Translations under genes and position numbers: made by a program
DNA from: Stropharia rugosoannulata
Taxonomy: Eukaryota > Basidiomycota > Agaricomycetes > Agaricales > Strophariaceae
Length of the DNA: 64,000 nt
Assembly (NCBI GenBank): GCA_028532985.1
Contig: JANCIK010000012.1
Location: 1,674,001-1,738,000 of the forward strand
Direction of reading: 5' to 3'
The notes under the pieces: model-generated
Databases searched by the model: none
What the model was told of the DNA's origin: nothing
What the model saw: the letters and a program-made list of their open reading frames with translations, nothing else
In this document: one piece after another, positions 57,455-64,000 of the stretch
Layout: each line of letters begins with the position of its first letter
Position numbering within the stretch: position 1 is the stretch's first letter

Positions 57455-58964
57455 CTACACTGTGTAACGAGGTACGATGTCTTTGTTTTGCCAAATGAAT
57501 GCAAAGGCCATAACAAGTATACATATGAAGAGAATGTTTGTAAGAATCTTCGATAATTGTGCACATATAGTCTGACTCGTGCTCCTCTTCACTGATTTAT
57601 CAGCTGAGGAGAGAGCTGCGGTGACAGTTACTGCATTGGGAATATTCTTCCGCCACACGCTAATTGAGCATGCATCGCCCGAGCCATGACATGCTGCTGA
57701 AAGTATGATAGGAGCTTCAAAGTAATCACTGGCCTGTAACATGGTTGAGCACATGAGAATGGGATATATAGAGAATATGTACTGCCAATGCTTGGACTCT
57801 GTCCGTGCCCTTTGTTTTTAGACAGTCGACCGTGTTACCAGATCGTCGATCAAAGATATATATAGCTCCATGGTCACTGGCGCTCAAGATTGACTTGTAA
57901 TCCTCAAAGAATGCTATCTGTCTAGGGCGCATGGTCTTTTCAACAGGCACGGGATATGTGCGGATGCGCTCCCACGAGTCAAATCGATAAAGCGCGGTCC
58001 CTTCACTGGGGTCATCAATGCAGAAAACTTCGCGCTGAATATTGGAGGACACATTGCCTCTAGCAGATTACTCGGTTAGTTTGAATGCTTCTTGGCTGCC
58101 ATCAGATCGAGATCTTACATTTTACATCCTATTTGACGGGTGTGTAGAATTTTTCCATCCTTTCCATTGAGCGTATGGCTATGATATGCTATAGTAAGCA
58201 GTCCATAATTAACTGTCTATAGTGCAAACTTACATTTGCCCGTCATACAAGCCAAATGTATATATTGGTCTGTCTTGACCACCTTGACCAAATACCAGAC
58301 TCTTTGGAACATGATCCTTAATTGAAACCGTGAAGACTGGGTGCAAATCTAACTTTGAGCCAACCCGGAATAGTTGAACAACAGAGTTTCGATTGGCGAC
58401 AACAAGCCGGTTCTGCGCAGCATCAAAACAAAGAGCAGTGATTTCGCTAGGATTTGTGAGTCGAACACAATAGACTTCTTCAAAACTCTACAATTATTGT
58501 TAAATGACGTCACTCCAGAATAGGAATAGTATAGACACTTACAGACGAACTGCCATTGCACACCTCTTTCCAGCAGACAACCAGACCTCTAGCAGTGCCA
58601 TATATCAAGCCATCTTCCGGTTCATCTTCACGTCGGATCCAAGAAAGGGCCGTGGTAGCTCCGCGATCCCCTGCTCCAGAAGGTCGAACAAGCTGCATAA
58701 CTGAACTTTTTTCGGCGAGTACATTTCCTAAATCCCAGACACGTGAACCGTCAACACCTGAAGAGTACATTGTCATATTAGCATGTATATTCCCATTAGA
58801 TATTTGTTCGCACCACCCGTAGCTAGCATCCTGTTATCAGTTACAGACATGCAGAGAATCAATCCCTTATGCCCTTGAATACGAGTGTGTAAAGAGTATA
58901 CACCCTTCTCGGATCTCTCAAACACATTGTCTTTGGTCGAAGGAAGTGATACAGTTGAGGCCAT
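57455..58964 (-). CDS. WD40-repeat protein with C-terminal membrane anchor
   Basis: The start at 58964 gives MASTVSLPSTKDNVFER, then GHKGLILCMSVTDNRMLATGG and, after a short intron, DGSRVWDLGNVLAEK. Further blades follow: ALSWIRREDEPEDGLIYG, VVCWKEV, then exon 3 (EEVYCVRLTNPSEITALCFD, AQNRLVVANRNSVVQLFRVG), PRQIAFFEDYKSILSASDHG and AIYIFDRRSG. The last exon (about 57735-57455) carries a Cys/Ser/Ala-rich piece and one clear membrane helix (ILTNILFICILVMAFAFIW) before the stop, so the propeller would face the cytosol from a tail anchor. Function unknown. It lies head to head with the plus-strand gene at 59207, about 240 bp apart, within the Tnp2 block. The exact edges of exons 3-5 are not certain. 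Confidence 0.7.
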
Positions 58965-59206
58965 GATTGTCGTTGTAGTTTAATCATAACTGGTTCACTC
59001 GTAGCACTATAAGTAGTACACACAACAATAGTCTTTAGTCATGGCAATGTTGCAACAATTATATGCAATAATGAGATACTTGTCGAGTCTAACGACGTAC
59101 ATAAGATTGCCTTCGTGACCACAAACAATAAAAATAGCTGTCTATCCTTTTATGCAAACAATACAGAGAAGTATTTATAAGAAAGAGTGCAGGATTGGAA
59201 AAATAT

Positions 59207-59983
59207 ATGTCGTACACTATGGAATCAACACCTGTAGCACCATTTGCTCAACCTGATCCTCCCCCGCCTCCATTAATCGTCCCAATTGATTTGACCGACT
59301 TGGACGAGCCTCCTCCGGTATCTCTTCTGGCACTTGAAAGCTTGGACAGGATCAATCACAGGGTCATACGGCTTCCATCTGATAGTCATCGCTACTCACC
59401 TTATCCTCGCGGGCGATCAAACATTGCTTCTGGAAAGCAGCGTGCTGTTACAACTCCTATAAGCAGCCCATCATCATCTCCATCACGGAGTCCATCACCT
59501 CAAGCTCAGCAGCCATATCCTCGCTCATTGGTACCGCAGCACACTTCGTCAGGCCAGCCAAGCACTTCAAAGGCAGTTCCGGTACAGATTGCGCGACCAA
59601 AGAATGCCTCACGTGCCAATCTCGAGGCGCTATTAAGATGGGATGTAGATCTCTACAAGGATTTTAGGGTATGGTGCTTGGTTACCAGCATGATTCAAAA
59701 CTTATTCAATTTCACCATATAGATGCTAGTAACGCTGTCCTGTAAGAGGCTCTTAGACTCGTCTAAGTCCTACTTGGCTCAGGATACCGTAAAGCTCAAC
59801 AAACTCAGAGACGAGGTAAGCATGCACTGTTTTATTTTATTTTTGCAGCAACTAACATTGACAACAAAGGTAATTGGTGACTACCCGGTGCTAACTCAAT
59901 ATGAGAACGCTTGGCCTTTGGAAGTTGCAATCATAGCTACATTGAAAAGTAGTGCAGCGGCCTCAAAGAAAAAAGCCTTGTAG
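59207..59983 (+). CDS. Ser/Pro-rich unrecognised protein of the Tnp2 block
   Basis: Exons 59207-59668, 59723-59815 and 59849-59983 (the last may start at 59870) keep one frame, giving about 230 residues. The first half is disordered, with Pro runs and SSPSSSPSRSPSPQAQQP. The second half has short ordered pieces (SRANLEALLRWDVDLYKDF, then DSSKSYLAQDTVKLNKL, then DYPVLTQYENAWPLEVAIIA) and ends Lys-rich. I do not recognise a domain. It is divergent from the WD40 gene, and the two may share a promoter. Confidence 0.6.
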
Positions 59984-60779
59984 TCTAATTGTAGCATGTA
60001 TTTAGATTTGTATCATTGCTGTCGTCTCCTATTGTTACGCAGGGAACAATGAATCCACATGTTTGTGCGCCAATACAAAATCTCAACACATGGTACAATG
60101 TGTGTGTGACGTGGGTGGATGCAGTAGCAAACACCTGGATACATGAGTACTCACAATAGCGCTTCTGTGCAACATCCGATGAAGTGTGGACTCCCATATG
60201 CCCCGGGCCTGGTCATGAAGCGCATCCCATGTCTCCCCGGGCCTAGTCAAGCGGATGCCAAGTTTTCCAAGAGCAGGCCTTAAAATAGCACACTGACATC
60301 TGTACATATATCCGGGCGTAAGCGAATGGGAACAACATCTGCTCAAACATCTATAGTCCCTCCCTGCTCCCAAGGCAAAATTAATGGGGTATGCCAGTAC
60401 ACCTAGCTACGCATGAACATGTCGTAAAGATAGACCCAGCTCCGGCCCCGTTAAATGTGCCACTGCCCCCACATTTGAAGTGCATAGCCCAGCCAGATAT
60501 CTACACTTGCACCGGCTCCAACTAAGCCCGCACACTATAAAAACTAGTCCTCTGCGCCCCAACAAATTACTTTGTTGCTTAGTGCATATTGGAGCTTTTT
60601 ACACAATAAAGGTGGTGTCGTCCGATATCAACCATGTCCGCCTAATAGTTTACGGCAGATTGTAAATAATAAGATTAAGTTCCTGTTATCAAGTCTAATT
60701 GACAATTGTTAATATGACTATGACGTACACTTAATGAGAAGGGTGGTTTATTGTACTCGACATTATAATTAGTGCATAC
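59984..60779. other. Intergenic stretch, no gene
   Basis: No frame here has convincing coding character. A CCCGGGCCT-centred phrase occurs twice near 60202 and 60236. Confidence 0.5.
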
Positions 60780-61340
60780 ATGTCTCTTGTAAGTTATTCC
60801 AATTTCCAACGACTCAAACAGCAGGCTGTTTGGTCCTCTATCTTCTTATTTTCAGCATTCATCCCATGGTTAATCAACGCAAGTTTATCTCTCCAGCTTA
60901 CGTGAGTAGAGCACGCAAATTTCCTGCAATATACTTACATTTCTGAATAGGCTAAGAGCCACGCAATAGTGCGCGCACGGTTATATGCGTCCGATCACAG
61001 TGCACCATACCCAGCAATGGTGTATGCACGATGTTTGTCTTCAAACCCCCAGCATATACGTTACCCGTGCCTCGAAGATGTGGTGCACGGAGGAATACTT
61101 CAACCATACATTCATGATATTTATGTGCGCATACACCTTGGAAAGCAACGATCGGCAATCTTTCGTGTCTTCTTTAGGCGACATAAGGGCCTCTGTGTGA
61201 ATCAGCAGCTTGGGATCAAGGGCGACCTTGTTGTTATGCGAGTAGCATCAAAGAACCTCGACTCAGTGGTCAACTTACGATCATCAGATGATCGTAAGGT
61301 GGATTTAGCTTTGCATCGCTTGTACGTTCTTGATTTATAA
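60780..61340 (+). CDS. Unrecognised 167-residue protein in the Tnp2 block
   Basis: Two exons, 60780-60901 and 60959-61340, join with agreeing phase (acceptor GAG before CCACGC). The start MSLVSYSNFQRLKQQ leads to a short hydrophobic piece (FSAFIPWLINASLSLQL). The main exon reads VYARCLSSNPQHIRYPCLED, GGILQPYIHDIYVRI, GIKGDLVVMRVASKN and SVVNLRSSDDRKVDLALHRL. The alternation of charged and hydrophobic residues and the clean intron argue for a real gene, although I recognise no family. A 25-bp palindrome lies inside its last exon. Confidence 0.55.
61274..61298. repeat. 25-bp perfect palindrome
   Basis: CTTACGATCATC, A, GATGATCGTAAG: perfect 12-base arms around one base. It falls in the coding exon of the 167-residue gene, where it encodes part of LRSSDDRK. 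Confidence 0.7.
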
Positions 61341-62339
61341 CCTACAATTACTGGACTAAAATAAGAATAGCATACTGCCCCTTGTGCGGCACTTTCAACA
61401 CTCAAGACATGTGAGGATCCCACGTAGCATATTACATTAATTCTTTGTTTCAATATTTGCTTAATTATCACTATTGTTAATCATCACCCCTAAACTTGAT
61501 GTGCAATTTCAATCATACGCATACTGCTAGTCCCGCCGCACTCGAGTACCATTGGTCAAGCCAACTATCAATAGTTGCTTCTGTTCATTTGCTCGTTATG
61601 CATGGAAATCACGAGACATGGAAAGATGTTTACGGGGTGAATCACCCAGAAGCCAAGCTCAAGCCGGAGCTAAACTATGGTAGAGGAGTGGCAGGGGCAA
61701 AAGCAGTGAGGCATGTGTGAGCACGTAAGAATGTGTGAGTGATGCATGAGGCATGCGTGAAAGTCCGTGAGTGATGTATGAAAGTCCGTGAGTGATGTGT
61801 GAAAGTCCGTGAGTGATGTGTGAAAGTCCGTGAGTGGTACGTGAGAGTGCATGAGTGATACATGAGAGTGCGGGAAGGTGTGTGAACCATGCAGAAGGGT
61901 GAGCGAGGTAAATGTATTAGAACATCTGCATCCATACCCCGTGCACCTTGCATGCTCCCAAACTATGACAGTTACACCCTCGTATGACTTGTCCATGCGT
62001 GATAATGAACCAGTAATTGTCTTAATTACCTTCCCAACCCATTGTTGAGTGGTACATCTTGTACTGGTTTCTAGCACATTGCCACATGTACTCGAAGATG
62101 TCCTACGGATATTGCCGGACTACAGTCACACGCCTTTACCATGGCAGTGTGCTTTTGTTTTTTTTTGTCGTTTGTTGTTGCTGTGGGTCATAGATGTTAT
62201 GGCTGATGTGGGTGATACGACATGACAATGAAAGTAGTAGATAAACTAGTTGAGTATATATAGGCTGAGTCTTTGGCAGTCCAGTTCAACATACATTCAA
62301 TCATCTCATTGTATAACTCTCGCTATCCACCAGCATCCA
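61341..62339. other. Non-coding stretch between the 167-residue gene and Tnp2
   Basis: Contains the 21-bp tandem array and a T-run near 62155. I see no gene. The last 100 bases, with TATATA near 62254, are the likely promoter of the transposase gene. Confidence 0.5.
61720..61875. repeat. 21-bp tandem repeat (AAGTCCGTGAGTGATGTGTGA)
   Basis: Five clear units run from 61761 to 61865, with diverged partial units on both sides. The period of 21 keeps one frame, so the minus strand gives a 7-residue repeat (HSRTFTH). I take this as a minisatellite within the element, not a gene. Confidence 0.8.
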
Positions 62340-64000
62340 ATGTCTCAGAGGGACTACACATATCACTGTAAATGTGTAATCTACCCAAGTGGTCATTACG
62401 TCCGGAAGGCATTCCGTCTTGCCCATAATTTAGAAATCAAAAACTATAAAGAAAATGTCAGAAAGTCTCCTCTTAATATTGTTATTAGCCGTCTTATACT
62501 ATTTGCTAGATGTCTTCCTCAACACCTGCAGATAATCCAACAGACAGACGTGATAATTCTGCATCATCCCAGGTATGCATGCCCTGTGTGCAGCTTAGTA
62601 TCATTTCTAAATATATCTCCACGCAGCCGTTTGCTTTGGACAACTCAACAGACGGCCTATCTACTGCTCTGAATGCTATGTCTCTTAGAGATGGGGAACC
62701 TCCTAGAGCCATACCTGCTCCAGGAAGGATACCAATTGAATCTGTGCAGAGCAGTGTGCATAAGCTCCTGGAATCTCGCTTCCAGAAGCTGCAGGCAACT
62801 GCCTCCAACTCCAGCCAGACCCATATTCTCGACGCCCATACTCGAAAGCAGAGCCTGTTATTGGACACACTCGAAAATGATCTTGCAAATATATTTCGGT
62901 CACTAAATACAATGGACGCATTATCATCAAATTCTATAGACGTGCAGTCACATCTTGATTCCGTGGCACAGCAAATACGCAATACTGGAATTTCATTATC
63001 TGAGCACCTCCAAAACCCTGCAGAACCACTCATTGGACGCAAAAACAGACTTGTTGGAGAGCTAAGGCGTGCAGATTCTCGTATCAGTCAGATAGATGCC
63101 ATAATACGCGTCTCAGACAATCAGCAGTCTTCTCATCCAATCTATATAAACTCAGGTATGTATTGGAAACCTCAACAATGTATGATTTAACATTTATCAA
63201 TATAGAGCATATACTTAATAGCCCTGTTGCGAGTCTTGATACAATTGCACAGGTTGTCCTTCTTCTTGGTTCAGTTGCCCATTTTGTCATGGGATTAAGC
63301 CGAGATGCCTGCAACTTCATCATTTCTTCAGTCACCCTGGTGGTCCAAATGGCTATGGCTACAGGTCTGAGTAAAGCCGACAGCACCTATACCCCACATC
63401 AAGAAATAATTCTCAACCAATTACCAGTTAGCTTGTTATCAGCCCTTGCACGGTTCGATTTAAATGCACCTTCCACAATATATTCAGCATGTCCATCGTG
63501 CAATTATACACACCAGGCAGTCTACGACTCTGCTACAACAGAGGCAGTCTATCCTGACTACTGCAACAATTCCATAGTGGAGAAAGATGGTCGTCGCGTG
63601 TGTGGTGAGCCATTGCTCGAAGACCGGTATGGATCTAAGCGCCCAATAAAGCCCTTTGTCGCGGCGTCATTCCAGGATTATTTGTCGCGCATTTTAGCAG
63701 ATTCCGAGGCCGAGAAACTCTGTAAATCTGCTTGCGATAATGCAATGGCCAATCTTGGGAACCTGCCGGAGTCTACACAGAATGTTTTTGACTCTTCATT
63801 TATGCAATCGTTCAACGGCCCCATTCCAAACCAACTTTTCATTGACCGTGGTGACAATGTGCGTTTGGCATTTGCCATGCATGTAGACTTTTTTAATCCC
63901 TATCCAAACCGACGCGCCGCTCATCAGAGTCTCGGAATAATCACATTAGCGCTTTTAAATCTTCCAGGGCATCTCAGATACCTCCCCGAGTTTATATTTC
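62340..64000 (+). CDS. Tnp2-type (CACTA-like) transposase, 5' part
   Basis: Runs off the right edge. Exons 62340-62456, 62510-62572, 62627-63155 and 63206 to the window end share one frame. An N-terminal Cys/His-rich head (MSQRDYTYHCKC) leads to a helical region (SRFQKLQATASNSSQ-like). Exon 4 has the family block: a zinc-ribbon-like CPSCNYTHQAVYD with later YPDYC and VCGEPLL, then RYGSKRPIKPFVAASFQDYL, then MHVDFFNPYPNRR, where the Asp is the expected first catalytic acid, and GIITLALLNLPGHLRYLPE. These are hallmarks of fungal Tnp2/transposase_21 proteins of En/Spm (CACTA) elements. The rest of the catalytic domain lies outside the window, so intactness cannot be judged. Confidence 0.88.

Noticed and set aside
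61670..62077. Minus-strand frame with a 7-residue repeat (HSRTFTH)
   Set aside because: It is the translation of a 21-bp tandem repeat; the frame stays open only because the period is a multiple of three.

Overview
The window is nuclear DNA of a filamentous basidiomycete, most likely an Agaricomycete. The evidence is dense short introns (about 50-60 bp, GT..AG), basidiomycete-typical families (FunK1 kinases, DUF6533 membrane protein, CAP59-type glycosyltransferase, KDZ and Tnp2 transposases, F-box/LRR-like families) and ordinary fungal housekeeping genes. I cannot name a genus from the sequence alone. Exon coordinates quoted in the entries are my manual splice models; each gives an open frame with a length divisible by three unless stated.

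Layout. (1) 1-9.4 kb: a mobile-element block. A KDZ-family transposase (about 4.7-7.2 kb, possibly to 9.0 kb) and two further minus-strand genes lie between a pair of inverted repeats (17-156 and 9306-9409). (2) 11-17.5 kb: housekeeping genes, all on the minus strand: glycogen synthase, a TMEM19/DUF92 membrane protein and the COPII/nuclear-pore protein SEC13. (3) 15.6-28.3 kb: an F-box family with one intact gene (26600-28309) and three decayed relatives, interleaved with SEC13, a DUF6533 membrane protein and a CAP59/CMT1-type glycosyltransferase. (4) 28.5-52.8 kb: three full-length FunK1 protein kinases (A minus, B plus, C minus) and the relic of a fourth, arranged around mitochondrial HSP60, an ABC1/ADCK (Mcp2-like) atypical kinase, an ERG26-like sterol dehydrogenase and the DNA-repair protein NBS1. 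(5) 53-64 kb: repeats followed by a second mobile-element block, with a coiled-coil protein, a WD40 protein with a C-terminal membrane anchor, two small unrecognised proteins and a Tnp2-type (CACTA-like) transposase that runs off the right edge.

How it fits together. Two transposon territories, each carrying several non-transposase genes, flank a conserved gene island. The island has been reshaped by local duplication of FunK1 and F-box genes. The most striking local structure is FunK1 copy A, which sits inside the broken halves of an older FunK1 copy, with a short sequence repeated in the same orientation at both borders. FunK1 copies and relics also share a quasi-palindromic 22-23 bp motif 25-50 bp after the stop codon. 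I see no CRISPR array or rRNA, and I could not support any tRNA gene.
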